Below are positions 1 through 12,490 of a stretch of DNA of 64,000 nucleotides, piece by piece. Below the pieces are notes generated by a model. The model ran no database searches and had not been told where the DNA came from. It saw only the letters and a program-made list of their open reading frames with translations. This DNA is from Schistocephalus solidus (taxonomy: Eukaryota > Platyhelminthes > Cestoda > Diphyllobothriidea > Diphyllobothriidae), in assembly GCA_017591395.1 (NCBI GenBank), contig WEDG01007661.1, positions 117,553 to 181,552 of the forward strand, read 5' to 3'. Position 1 is the first letter of the stretch; each line of letters starts with the position of its first letter. Made by a program: the position numbers and the translations under genes.

Positions 1-3000
1 CCATATTAATGAACAGAGCAGAACTCATAAAAATGGGTTAAATTTCCCCTCACGTAGTCATCTTCAGAGGTTTTATGGGGGTTCGAAAAAAACAAGAGAA
101 CCCATGAAACATCAAATATTTTTCCCTATCCTTTTCAATTTTAACGCTGGTCTGACATTTGCGATAGTCAACGAGCAAATAGGTGCTTTAAATAATTGAC
201 CCATTTCTTTACTTCTCTTTATTAAACATTTGAATATGAACATGATTTTAATACTAAGGGGATATATGTGCAATTCAAAACCCCGATTGAAATTCCCAAT
301 CGGCTTTTGGCAGCGAGTTGAGGACAGCAGTCTTGCAACCTTTTGTTTCAATCAAAAATCATGATCTTTGACAGTCTTTTTATCAAACTTCGGGGTTATT
401 TTATTTAACAACAACCTCACTTAGTTCAAAAGAGGCTTGAACTATATAATCTAGTCAAAAATGCATGTTTTCGTCAGAAGATGTGTGAATGCTAGCCATC
501 CTGATATCAGCGCACGGAAGGACCTGTTTTAACTAGTTACTATGAGGAATGCAAAAGGATGTTCCAGATATAGCAACACAAAGGGTAAATGTTGACAAGG
601 GAAGCCATCCACTCGAAATCTGAGTTAGACGAGGGAAAGGATCGTTTCCCAGAGTGACCTCACTAGAAGATATTTTTATTAAAAGTTAAATTTTATTGGT
701 CGCGGGAACTGCTTTACTGAGGTTGTACAGTGGAAGATAGCGCAGTTAGTCTTCTGGACTACAAGCTTTTGTCTCATCACTCGGACAAGGGCTTAAGAAA
801 GAACAATAAATTTAATTAGATTTTAGGCTGAAATTTTTCGATAAAATAGAGCGTGAGTAATTGAAAACTCTTGACTCAAATGAAATTGAAATACAAATAA
901 CTCTAATATAACAGTCTCAACAAGAGAGCTAGAATGTTCTTCCCCTCACCCCTTCAACTCAATACTACTCAAGTGGAAACCTCGTTGAGAAGTAGTGACC
1001 AACACAGGACATGTAAGCAGGTTCACAGTGCAGAGAAGCACATCACAGAAATCCGATATGCAATTTTAAAAACCGTTGTCAGTCCATTATCACTGGTTAA
1101 TTAATCACTGAAAACCCCCAATCTCCTGGCCGTTAATTAAGTCTGCGATTAGTCATGTTTCGTTGTACACACTGAAGTAAATATTGAATTAAGATTAGGA
1201 ATGATTTAAGTTTAGCAACAATAAAAACTTAAATCTTACTTTACCCGCTTTGTTCGATTATATGCCCATTGTTTTTGTAAAGTCTTCAATAAGTCTTTGA
1301 CCTCCGAACCTGTTCGCTGACTATGAGATTGGAAACGTAAATGCCAGGTTAGGCTTATAAAATCCTCACTTTGGGAAAAACAGATGGAACAGGTTAAAGG
1401 CCAATAGTAACAGCGGAAGAGCTTTCACCGACGAATGTGAAAAAATAAATATCTTTTCGGTTGAAAGGATATACTCGGACGAAGTTTCCGTGGCAAAGTA
1501 AAGACGCCGAGGCTTAGCTCCTAAAGGCTCGCTGCTTGCGACAGCTCACGTACGCCTTATAACCAGCGGTTGTTTTTGCGGTCAAATTCATTCCTAGCTT
1601 CACCAAGATGTGGAATTGCAAAACCTTCATGAAATTTACTTCGCAAAATTTTGTCCATCAAGGATTATCCACGCATGAATAGGAGGATTCCCAGAAGATA
1701 TACACAGCCTCAAATTTATGGGAAGACGTTCACAGTGTCGGTGCCCAAAATGCCTTTAGTGCCCTATGTATTTAAAGTTTTGATGTCAGAAAAATTTGAT
1801 CTAGAGCCTTCATCCGTTAGGATTTATTGACCAACGCAATCCAGAATTTGTCAACAGGCCCATTGATTACTTCTTAGAGTGAGACAGAACAGTCTTCGCC
1901 TCTACGGCTGGGACTAACAGTGTTCCTGTCAAAACAAAGGTTTTCTTTATAGGAAAAACTAACGCCCTCTAGCTTCAAAGAACTGCAATTTCAGTGCTAA
2001 GCTGTGAAAGAGCAAAATATGTTGAAAAATTTCGTCAGGACAAGGAAGTATGGAAGGAGATTCGAAGCAAACGATGAAAGGGAGATGGAGCCTCGAATCC
2101 TCAATGCTCCATACACGAGGCCCGCGTGGGATTTCATGTATTTGTCTGCGCCAGGCTTTCCGTCCCCTATATTGATTGCGTAAAAGACTGCGCTTTCTAA
2201 TGTCAGACAGGAGGTTCTGCTTATATTGACTTTGTTATTTTCAAAATCCTAAATGACTTGAAGATATAGTAAGAGGGAATACCAGTTGTTTAAACCCTGA
2301 AATATTATTTCGGACGGAATAAAGCTCCTTTCTCTCGGACCTTTAATAGATGCGCCTGCTTGTAACCCAATTATCAACGAAGTTCTAGATTTGTCGAAAA
2401 TGCGGATCTAGACACGCACGCCAAGCTGGTGAGTGGACGCCATCTGATGTCATTTGGTTATTCAGACGAGAACCGGTAGTGAGCTGCTCACACTGGACAA
2501 GGTTATTCTTCAGAAGAGTACTCCTCCAGAATATTCCTTCTCTCAATTATTTCCTGAGACTGGCATTTTTGCTTGTATCGGCAAAATTACTCCAGGCTGT
2601 CAGAGGGCTCCCGCTAACTTGTTCACGACCTAGGGCGTGAAATGGAGTAAAATAAGAAGACCATCTGCTATTGAAGTCACGAGCATCATTACTACCACTG
2701 AAAGTGTGCAGCAATACGGAATATGTTCTCATAGTTACGTGTCGAGCCATAAAAATAGCAAAGATATGAGGGCTTTTGTAGACTTGTGTGTGTAAAATAC
2801 ATCAGATATCACTGCTGGTTGCTAATCAAAGTCACTACCGACACAAATGTATGAAACACAATTTCGTCGGAATATCTGAGTGAAGGTCTATAGGGATGCT
2901 TGGAAAGAACAAAGAAGAGGATACATTGAGTAAACTTGTGCGCATGTCTAAGTGCATAGGGCTACGCATGGGAGTCCTCTCGTCAGATTCAACAAAGACC

Positions 3001-4180
3001 ATCGCTACGCAGAAGCGGTGATGGTTTGCACTTTGAATGGATTAAAGTGAGGGCGATTTACTGCTTACAGACTTCATTCAATTCCAACCTTCAACATGTT
3101 CTAGTGCAAGACGAGGGCTGGAATCCGAAGCTGAGCTTGGACACAATGACCAACCATGCATTCGCCCTCGTCTGATGCGCGCCACCCACCGCGTGCCTAT
3201 CAAACGATGCCCTCCGGACTTCGCTCGTACTTTCGTCGGCTAACTTAATATGACGTGGATTTTAGACTGCATGCAACAGGAAAGCCTGACCGTGAGGACC
3301 GAGTCTCTGTATTTGCGTCGATTGAAAAGGTTTCCCACAGACGGGGTAGATCCTCAGGATGTGTTCAAAGGAAGGGGTCAGAAAAGCCTGAATGATGGCT
3401 GCTCGTTCAAATACTTTAACTGTATTCATTATTTATAAGTGGGACGTGCAGTAACATTCACGAAAATTTGCAATTTCGTACGCGGGCAAAGCCAAGAAAC
3501 GTGGTCAGTCGTTATTATCACTTCCGATTTATTGCGGGAAATGGTAGAATATATCAGCTATTCCGCTTTAATTGTGCTTTTAGTATAGTATCCAGAGGTG
3601 GGTCGCAATCGAAAGATACACCTAATAGGGGTTCAGATATACATGACAAGCGACAATAAGTGAGGTCAGGGTTTCATCAGAAATGAAAGCACGGACTCAA
3701 AATAGTATTTTTGAGATAGTAATATAGTTGGGACGAGGTATTTATTAATCCTACGTTTCGAACTCTCATGTAGACTCTCGTTCGAAATTGCACGAGCGCT
3801 AGTTCGCTGAGAGATGGAAGGATAAGCTTTCCTTGGTAGCCGCCTACGCGTCCTCGCCAGGGCACGGCTTAGACTTCGAGTGGGTGCGAATATTGCGCCA
3901 GTCGGAATGCCGAAATTCACGCCTGCTGCCAAAAGTGTGGCACTCAACCGAGAACGCAATTAATAGCTATATCGATCTGCCAGCTGCTTAGCAGACCCTG
4001 TGTGAACAAATCAATGAGGCAGCCGAAGATCATACCCGATAGAGGTGAGTTAAATATGCATTGCATTGTACAATCTCTTATTCCTTGATGATGGGCTCGC
4101 GGGAGAGTTCGAAGCGTCAGATGAATAAAAGTCTGGTCCCAGAAATCGCCTTGCCGAATTCTATCCAATTGCCTGGGCCT

Positions 4181-4183
<3 letters not shown>
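1..4183. other. Unrecognised AT-rich non-coding stretch
   Basis: I see no protein domain, RNA gene or repeat shared with the rest of the window here. Open frames are at most about 100 codons, and the longest one on the minus strand (3944-4246) simply reads through the adjacent (TA)n. This is best read as intergenic or intronic DNA. Confidence 0.5.

Positions 4184-4229
<46 letters not shown>
4184..4229. repeat. (TA)n microsatellite at the SINE 3' end
   Basis: Uninterrupted TA dinucleotides run for about 46 bp. They directly follow the 3' end (minus orientation) of the SINE body at 4231-4430, so they may be the tail of that SINE rather than an independent microsatellite. Confidence 0.9.
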
Positions 4230-4230
<1 letters not shown>

Positions 4231-4232
<2 letters not shown>

Positions 4233-4745
4233 AGTGTGTGGCTCACCGATCTGCTTAAGGAACATTTACGTTCCGTTGTGCCCTGGAATTCAGACTAGGG
4301 CCCTCACAGGCGGTCGCATAGCGACGTGTGGCATATGTTGATAATGTGGAACCGACAAAGACAAGGGAGACCGGAATGGCCATTTCTGGCTTATTAGCCG
4401 TCATCAGCCAGTCATACCCAATCCCAAGTGTGGCACACCTGGGATTTGAACCCGTGACCTTTGGTAATTGAGTCGAATGCTCTACCATTGAGCCACGGGC
4501 TCGCTATTTTGTCGGTTGCGATCATGAATATGATGATAGTGTGTGGCTCACCGATCTGCTTAAGGAACATGTATGTTCCGTTGTGCCTTAGAACTTAGAC
4601 TAGAGCCCTCACAGGTGGTCGCATAGCGACGTGTAGCATATGTTGATAATGTGGAACCGACAAAGACAAGGGAGACCGGAATTGCCGTTTCTGGCTTATT
4701 AGCCGTCATCAGCCAGTCATACCCAATCCCAAGTGTGGCACCTCC
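4231..4745 (-). mobile_element. Dimeric tRNA-derived SINE (family S)
   Basis: Read on the minus strand, 4430-4502 folds like a tRNA-derived head: an A-box-like TGGCTCAATGGTAGAGC and a B-box-like GGTTCAAATCC. The body follows (4231-4430) and contains the family signature TGATGACGGCTAATAAGCC and TTGTCTTTGTCGG. A second body copy (4530-4745) lies 5' of the head, joined by a short linker (4503-4530) that recurs at other loci. The order is therefore body-linker-head-body. Mobilisation by a LINE in trans is expected for tRNA SINEs; the partner is not evident. Confidence 0.75.
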
Positions 4746-6938
4746 TAAAAAGTCATGTCCGAAGCACCTGACTCCATGTCCTGCACTTAATAATTTCAGA
4801 AATTATTTACCCGATTATTCTCTGGATTCCATATACCAGAAACCGCATAGAGAACGCTGGGGGACCCACTGAGGAGCCGAACCCCTCGTTGCTGTGTCAC
4901 ACAGCAGCAGAAACATCGGCGAAACACGTGTCTGGGCTTTTAGCTAGTATCAATGTCGGAAGTACGGTATAATGTCTTTGCCATATAAGATTCATACTAC
5001 TTGTAGTACTACTTGTTTGTAGAATGGGCATTACGTGGTTATTCCACAGTGGTTGATTGTCTTCGACCCAAATGTTCATTGAAATTTCGGATGTGACCCT
5101 TAAAAAAGTCATGTCCGAATCACCTGACTCCATGTCCTGCACTTAATAATTTCAGAAATTATTTACCCGATTATTCTCTGGAGTCCATATACCAGAAACC
5201 GCATAGAGAACGCTGGGGGACCCACTGAGGAGCCGAACCCCTCCTTGCTGTGTCACACAGCAGCAGAAACATCGGCGAAACACGTGTCTGGGCTTTTAGC
5301 TAGTATCAATGTCGGAAGTACGGTATAACGTCTTTGCCATATAAGATTCATACTACTTGTAGTACTACTTGTTTGTAGAATGGGCATTACGTGGTTATTC
5401 CACAGTGGTTGATTGTCTTCGACCCAAATGTTCATTGAAATTTCGGGATGTGACCCTTAAAAGTCATGTCCGAATCACCTGACTCCATGTCCTGCACTTA
5501 ATAATTTCAGAAATTATTTACCCGATTATTCTCTGGAGTCCATATACCAGAAACCGCATAGAGAACGCTGGGGGACCCACTGAGGAGCCGAACCCCTCGT
5601 TGCTGTGTCCCACAGCAGCAGAAACATCGGCGAAACACGTGTCTGGGCTTTTAGCTAGTATCAATGTCGGAAGTACGGTATAACGTCTTTGCCATATAAG
5701 ATTCATACTACTTGTAGTACTACTTGTTTGTAGAATGGGCATTACGTGGTTATTCCACAGTGGTTGATTGTCTTCGACCCAAATGTTCATTGAAATTTCG
5801 GGATGTGACCCTTAAAAGTCATGTCCGAATCACCTGACTCCATGTCCTGCACTTAATAATTTCAGAAATTATTTACCCGATTATTCTCTGGAGTCCATAT
5901 ACCAGAAACCGCATAGAGAACGCTGGGGACCCACTGAGGAGCCGAACCCCTCGTTGCTGTGTCACACAGCAGCAGAAACATCGGCGAAACACGTGTCTGG
6001 GCTTTTAGCTAGTATCAATGTCGGAAGTACGGTATAACGTCTTTGCCATATAAGATTCATACTACTTGTAGTACTACTTGTTTGTAGAATGGGCATTACG
6101 TGGTTATTCCACAGTGGTTGATTGTCTTCGACCCAAATGTTCATTGAAATTTCGGATGTGACCCTTAAAAGTCATGTCCGAATCACCTGACTCCATGTCC
6201 TGCACTTAATAATTTCAGAAATTATTTACCCGATTATTCTCTGGAGTCCATATACCAGAAACCGCATAGAGAACGCTGGGGGACCCACTGAGGAGCCGAA
6301 CCCCTCGTTGCTGTGTCCCACAGCAGCAGAAACATCGGCGAAACACGTGTCTGGGCTTTTAGCTAGTATCAATGTCGGAAGTACGGTATAACGTCTTTGC
6401 CATATAAGATTCATACTACTTGTAGTACTACTTGTTTGTAGAATGGGCATTACGTGGTTATTCCACAGTGGTTGATTGTCTTCGACCCAAATGTTCATTG
6501 AAATTTCGGATGTGACCCTTAAAAGTCATGTCCGAATCACCTAACTCCATGTCCTGCACTTAATAATTTCAGAAATTATTTACCCGATTATTCTCTGGAG
6601 TCCATATACCAGAAACCGCATAGAGAACGCTGGGGACCCACTGAGGAGCCGAACCCCTCGTTGCTGTGTCCCACAGCAGCAGAAACATCGGCGAAACACG
6701 TGTCTGGGCTTTTAGCTAGTATCAATGTCGGAAGTACGGTATAACGTCTTTGCCATATAAGATTCATACTACTTGTAGTACTACTTGTTTGTAGAATGGG
6801 CATTACGTGGTTATTCCACAGTGGTTGATTGTCTTCGACCCAAATGTTCATTGAAATTTCGGGTCTGACCCTAAAAAGTCATGTCCGAATCACCTGACTC
6901 CATGTCCTGCACTTAATAATTTCAGAAATTATTTACCC
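4746..6938. repeat. Tandem satellite, six ~355-bp units plus partial seventh
   Basis: The anchor AGTCATGTCC begins at 4751, 5107, 5462, 5817, 6170, 6524 and 6877, giving unit lengths of 356, 355, 355, 353, 354 and 353. Units are almost identical and differ by single-base indels (for example GGGGGACCC against GGGGACCC) and a few substitutions, which implies recent amplification or homogenisation. Each unit holds a 60-90 codon minus-strand frame beginning MNIWVEDNQPLW. Indels between units change its end, so I do not regard it as a gene. The array starts against a SINE body and ends in a (TA)n. Confidence 0.95.
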
Positions 6939-6942
6939 TATA

Positions 6943-7006
<64 letters not shown>
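6939..7006. repeat. (TA)n microsatellite
   Basis: About 68 bp of TA with a single TATG interruption near 6947. It cuts off the seventh satellite unit after its first ~60 bp. Confidence 0.95.
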
Positions 7007-7009
<3 letters not shown>

Positions 7010-7595
7010 TGGAGGGCAAAAACCTCAGTTTTAACTGAACAATCGCATAATGTCCATGATATGTAATCAATTTCGAGACATGTTTCTGGAGATCCCCTGC
7101 CATTGTATACCGCACCTTCGAGGCTTTTAGTTACCCGGTATTTGCCCCAACATTTACACTCTGGTTTTCTGGATCAAATGCCAGAGTTAAGATGATATTA
7201 CAGGGAATACACCGAACTTATTTATTTATACAGCAGACAATCAGCGAAATATATCTGGTCTATTCGATTATAGAGGTAAGTCATTTGCCATGTAAAATAA
7301 TTGCTAGATATCAGGAGCACAGAAGGTTTCCGGCACTAATTATGTGACTCTGGTAAAATACCTACGCAAAAGGGAGCTTAAGTTACTATGCGTCCAGTCA
7401 GGATTAATTACATTGTCTCAACTGAGAAAGTCAAAAATTTATTAATTAGATAGGATGGTAAACTTGGTGCATGTTTCGGATCCCTGAACTACAAAAATGC
7501 AGTGCATTTTGGACACTTTGTCATAAATGTCTTAGGAAGTCTGTCCATATGCATAGAGAATACAAGCTATTTTGAAAAGTTAACCAACGAAGAAC
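7007..7595. other. Unrecognised AT-rich spacer
   Basis: No coding or RNA feature is visible between the (TA)n and the next repeat. Confidence 0.4.
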
Positions 7596-7757
7596 GGGGT
7601 GCGGCATGAGCCTGCACCTGCTGGTCGCGCGCATCCCCTCATATTCGACATTTGTTATAGGACCTCATCCCATTTAATAATAACGCTTGTCTCATCCTGA
7701 TTTGGTCCCGTGTTGGTCCAGTGCATCTACCACGTGGCGCATTTAGTAGGCAGGGCT
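7596..7757 (-). mobile_element. SINE (LINE-tail family), head only
   Basis: This is homologous to the heads of the copies at 15905-16075 and 23945-24112, sharing GCGGCATGAGCCTGCACC at one end and the GTGTTGGTCCAG block at the other. No LINE-derived tail follows, so the copy is truncated. Orientation is inferred from the two complete copies. Confidence 0.65.
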
Positions 7758-10700
7758 AATATTAAAGACCCCAAACACATGAGCAATGTTGGCAGCCAAT
7801 AAAAAGTGGACTAAATTACACCTTTCTGTCTTCCATCAACAATTAACACACCAACCAGGGATGGGCATGTAGGATTTGAACTCAAGTCAGCTGGGATTCG
7901 ACCCATCACTTTGGTTTTGGCTCCACTCCTTGTTGAATGTGATCGGGAAGATTAAGAGTTTTATGGGAACCACAAATAGTGCAGGCAATTGCCTGTCTTG
8001 CGTGAGTTTCCATCTTCATGCACTTTTTCATAGACGCATTATAAAAGAAACACCAAACAGGTCGGTAAATGTCCCCTTGATGCTCAAGAAATTCTCAATA
8101 ACCTACCAAAAATGTGATCAAAGCTCCTTGGGGCAGGAATGTTTGGAATCGAGCTGAAAGTTTTAGTAATTATTTACGCCAATCCTTGTCAAATGAAAAG
8201 TATCCATGCAATTTTTGCCATTGGTATATTGCACCTGCATAAATTTAATAGAGAAAACGCTAACTCAGCAATATACCCCAAAGTCTTATGTGTTTTTTTC
8301 GAGTATAACCACGCGCACCAACGTTGTGTTGGATTGCTTGTCAAAACATCACCCTAGCCAGCATTAATCTCGGGTTCGATAGTAGAAATATGCACTGAGG
8401 CAAACACCTTCCGGTTCGACTGATTGAACATAAAGGACGGAAACGTTGGAGAAGCAAAACGAGAAGGCACTGCCGAGCTCATCCGCACTACGCTGACCTA
8501 TCCTCAAAGTCAAGCAGAGTGAAACCATCCATAAATGTCTAATGGACATCACCTAGTAACCCAATCAGCCCTCCCGGATCTTTTGAGATGAAAACAGCCA
8601 GATAGGAGCATGCTAACATGATAACCACAACGATAAAGGGAAAACTGGATAGCCGAATTATCGTAGCGATCAACGGCAACCGAGCCGTGATCACCTGCTC
8701 TATTTTTAAACGAACTCAAGGTTTGACATGGGACACATTCACCAGGCCCCCACACTGTGCAGAATCCAGTGAGCTAAACTAAGCTGCGGTTAAGGTAGAG
8801 GTAATTGAGCTACACTTGGACCAACAGGGATGTCCTGCGAGCTTGTTCTTGTCAAAAGCAGCCGTGTAAAATAGGCCTTTGATTAGGAAATCGGTCGATC
8901 CTTCCTAGCCTGCGTTGGTTGTCCTTAAGAGCACTCCACCAACCGTAAATGAAAACTGGGGAGAGTACGTTCAGGCGGCGGCGGCCTACACCAAAAATAT
9001 CTTTCGACTCTAGCAGTGGTGGTTCAAAGGGTCTTCGACTGAGGCACCTGTCCGAGAACATAAATGCGTTGTGCGTTTGTCGGCAAGAAACGACGCCAGC
9101 ATACTAAGACCTTGATGCTCCCAGCCTGCCGTGTCCACAGGAACTTGCTTATTTCTGGTCTTTCTGACAACGAATGTTGGCATTAATGATTTACAGGGTT
9201 TGCTCGACAGTCTTAATAATTAATACGCCAGGTATGTCGACGCTGACTCACCTCGGAGGAGAGAAAACCTCTGCCCCCCCCCCCCAAGGATTTGGTTGTC
9301 CTCTTCTAATCAGCCCTCCTATCTTCCCCTCTTATCGAACATCTATAACAAAGCTCTCTTCTCCACACTCGAGTTGACGCCGAAAAAAGGTTACTTACAA
9401 GAAGATTTCATTGTTTATATTGAGAAAATTCGAACACCATCCGGACAGTTTGAGGCTATCCTATGGACTGAGAGCACATGAGTGATATCTGAGGTAACGC
9501 AATTGCTCCTGAGAAGGGATACGGGGAGAACATAATATTGCAAATGTTTCGGATAATTAAGATAGGCATTATTTTTAAATAAACTGTCTATAAATATAAA
9601 CCTTTAGAAAATTAAAGCCTCGTTTGTGATGCAGAGTGGATTGATACAGCTAAAAACTTGCATGGACACATGGAACAGAATAATGGAAATGACAAATTCG
9701 AGCTCGTCATAAAGATCATATATTCTCAAAGTGTGTCTTATGTGTTCACTTGGCATAACAACAAACTACCGAAAGGCAATAGCTGAAGTGTAAAAACCTA
9801 CGTAACAAGCATATGTATGCATCAAATGCGTTGTACAATGCTTGCCTTTCAGCTGGTCTACTCATGCTCACCATGTTCGTTTTCAATCACCAATAGGTGA
9901 ACATTTCGATAAAATTGATATCAGCATAAACAGATCGCGACCAAATTGTCTTAGCACTGAGGCTTGAATCATAGTCTTAAAGCTTTCGATAGTGCTCTAC
10001 CGTGGAGCACATCCTCAACTAAAAAGTTTTAGGTTATCTAACAGGAGACACCGGTTTGGTGTGGTGGATATACGCGAAAGGTTAGCCTTTTGAGTGACCC
10101 ACAATTAATGACGGAATGCACATATTAGAGGCGAGTTCAGTAGATATTGTTTTAGAGCGAGGTATGAAAATAGGAATCCCATTCACTTCCCAGGGCATTG
10201 TGCTGATTTGCAGGAAGTTTATTATTAGTTTTATGGTTAGGGTTAGGGGTGCATTTTGGGTTCGTGCCAATATGCAATCTTTTCGGAATTTTGAGCAAGG
10301 TCACATATATTACCGGGGTTCATATCCCCGCGTCTTTCTAATAAAGCGATAGAGGTTAGGCACCGAAGTCGAAACTGGAAGTTCTCACAGATTTAGTCAT
10401 CGCTGGTGGTCAGAAACCAAAGGGAACTGACTTTAAAAAAGTGTTCCTTGTATTGCCATGTAATGACTTTCAAAAAAAAGTGTAAATTGTGTCGGCAAGG
10501 TGGTCTTTCTACGACCAGAAATGGTCTGGACAATTATGGAATGGTAGCGAAAGGCCAAGTCAAATTTCGAAAGGAAATCTTAGTGCCTTAATGGTAGCCC
10601 TTATAAAAACCAAATATCATCAAGCATACTGCCACATGGCAATGGGCGAACGACCCATCACAATCCCAACCCCCTCCAGAGCAGCTGAAGAACGCCACTT

Positions 10701-11174
10701 TGCAACAATTTTTTCTATATAGTCCCAATTTAAATTGTTTACTCTGAATAAAAAAACATCGGAAAACTCACTCGTATTGATTTACGCGTTCAGAAAGTTT
10801 ACTACTTAAAAAGTGCTGAATTCTATAGAAACTGAAAAATTATTTGGAATCCCCTTGAGCAGCCGTTATTCAAGCTATTCGAGCACATTTTAAGCAAAAG
10901 ATTTTTGAACGCAATGTTTTAATTTGACAGGAAATGTTGTGAGTGTGACATTTCCAAGCCCTCAGAAAATATTTGAATTCAGATTTAAGGGTTCATACTG
11001 TAGCTAGGTAAATCTGATACATTGAATTGCACCAATCATTTTGGATAAGTCTTTATAACCATATTCAAGGTTCCATTTTTAAGCTGATTACAAAGCCGAT
11101 TTTTGCAGACCTCCTGATTAAATTATATTCCATCTATATTTCACTGGCTTCCGTCATTTATGATAATCTTCCCT
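7758..11174. other. Unrecognised region with poly-C and a telomere-like motif
   Basis: A 12-base poly-C run lies at 9274-9285. A more GC-rich block spans about 8360-9060. A short GGTTAGGGTTAGG stretch near 10236 resembles the core of the MITE family, but no inverted ends were found. Around 7885-7950 there is a weak resemblance to a SINE head in minus orientation. Open frames are at most 93 codons and no domain is recognised. Confidence 0.4.
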
Positions 11175-11600
11175 GATCGTCTGTCTTTACTACTACTAGC
11201 TGCTGAGTGGCTGCTGGCGGGACTCGAGATTGAGCTCCAATGTTGAACGGGGTGAGTGAGTTCCGTTAGCGATCAGTGAGCGTTTATAAGCGAGTTAATA
11301 TTATCGACTTAAATCAGTAAGATGACGAGTTCGTGGCTTAATACTTAGAGCGCTGGACTTCCGATCAACATGTCGCGGGTTCGAGCCTTGGATGGGACAT
11401 CGCCTGGGGTTGGAAATGATGGGTTGATGATGAGACACAAATGGCCATTCCACTCTCTCTTGTCTTTGTCACCGTCATTCGTCTCCCTTCACTACTACTA
11501 GCCACTGTACGGCTGCAAGCTGAGCTCTAGAGTGAGCCCAAAAGCAGGACGGGACGAGCGAGTTCCGCTAGCAATCAATGAGCGTTCATCGACGAAACTC
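11175..11600 (+). mobile_element. Dimeric tRNA-derived SINE (family S), plus strand
   Basis: A tRNA-like head at 11338-11412 has an A-box-like CGTGGCTTAATACTTAGAGC and a B-box-like GGGTTCGAGCC. It is followed by the body with GGGTTGATGATGAGAC, AATGGCCATTCC and TTGTCTTTGTC, ending near 11600. A second partial body (11175-11290) sits 5' of the head, the same body-head-body order as at 4231-4745. This is a different subfamily: it carries CACTACTACTAGCC, shared with 42405-42545. Confidence 0.75.
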
Positions 11601-11771
11601 CTCGTTCTCAGAAGCTCCTCAAACGAATTCTCAACTATGTAAATTTCTTAACTACATGGAGCACTTTAAACGAGTACTCTTTCTACCAGTTTTGACAGAA
11701 TTTAAGTTTATTTATCGTAGCTAACAAGTTTTGTCAATCTCAGGAGCAAATTCTTAGGCCATTTACTAGGA

Positions 11772-11860
11772 AAATCCTGCTTGGGCAGTCAGCCTACTGC
11801 ATCAGAATTGGTGGATTCCATACGGTGCAGTAGGCCAGGCGGGTAACTTAACCCAGGTTT
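11772..11860 (+). repeat. Interspersed repeat P, copy 1 (hairpin-containing)
   Basis: About 88 bp match a copy at 63091-63178, including GCATCAGAATTGGTGGATTC. CCTACTGCA and TGCAGTAGG form the 9-bp stem of a hairpin across it. Confidence 0.7.
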
Positions 11861-11883
11861 GCTCAAACTCACGACTCTCGGTT

Positions 11884-11935
11884 GGGGCTTCGTAGCTCAG
11901 TTGGCTATAGCGTTGGCTGTACTAAGGCCTTCCCC
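11884..11935 (+). repeat. tRNA-like 5' fragment (A box only)
   Basis: CGTAGCTCAGTTGGCTATAGCG looks like the acceptor/D-arm half of a tRNA with a near-perfect A box. No anticodon loop, B box or T-arm follows, so this is a tRNA-derived fragment and not a working tRNA gene. Confidence 0.45.
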
Positions 11936-12155
11936 TTGCTGGCATCTGTTTTAATTCTTTCTGAGGCTTCCGAGTTTTTCACAATTAAGTCAGATGAATT
12001 ATTCAAATCTGCTACATACATAAAATTGGAGCCTTCTGGGTGATTGCTGTGGAGTTGAATTTATTTGAAGCACCTGGTTAATCTCCATTGTCATACATAC
12101 GAATATGCTAATCGGGGAAGGATATAAAGTCACATGCCCCAACCGATAAGGAACA

Positions 12156-12490
12156 CTTATATGGTCCGCTAGACAGGACACAGAAATAGGAACGCCGGCC
12201 CAAGTAATCAAGACGGCTCTGCGCATACTTCCAGGAAGGGTTCATATTCCCGTATCCTAACCCTAACAGTAGCCCTGACATAAACCTAAACCATAAACCA
12301 AGTCTTAAATTGGTCCTACTTTACATACTTACCTTACATTTAGAACTAACCTTAGCATTAGCATACCCAAACGCCAATCTTAACTTTAAACCAACCCTAC
12401 CCATAAACGTAATTATAGTTTCCCAGGAGTTTGGCGCAATGACACCTGTATTACGGGCGGGTCCAGTTTTAACCCACCGATCAGGTCTTT
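12156..12490 (+). mobile_element. MITE-like element with TAACCC-rich core, copy 1
   Basis: The 5' end CTTATATGGTCCGCTAGACA matches the inverted-end consensus of this family. A core of degenerate CTAACCCTAA-like repeats runs from about 12255 to 12410. The subterminal block TTTGGCGCAATGACACC...GGGCGG matches copies at 23810 and 29360. The outer 3' terminus has decayed. Confidence 0.6.

Noticed and set aside
3944..4246. 100-codon minus-strand frame with Tyr-Ile repeats
   Set aside because: Produced by reading through the (TA)n; no supporting homology.
4430..4502. tRNA gene on the minus strand
   Set aside because: The A- and B-box-like motifs belong to the head of a repeated SINE; the acceptor and anticodon arms do not pair well and the same head recurs at several loci.
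11884..11935. Functional tRNA starting GTAGCTCAGTTGG
   Set aside because: Only the D-arm half is present; no anticodon arm, B box or T-arm follows.
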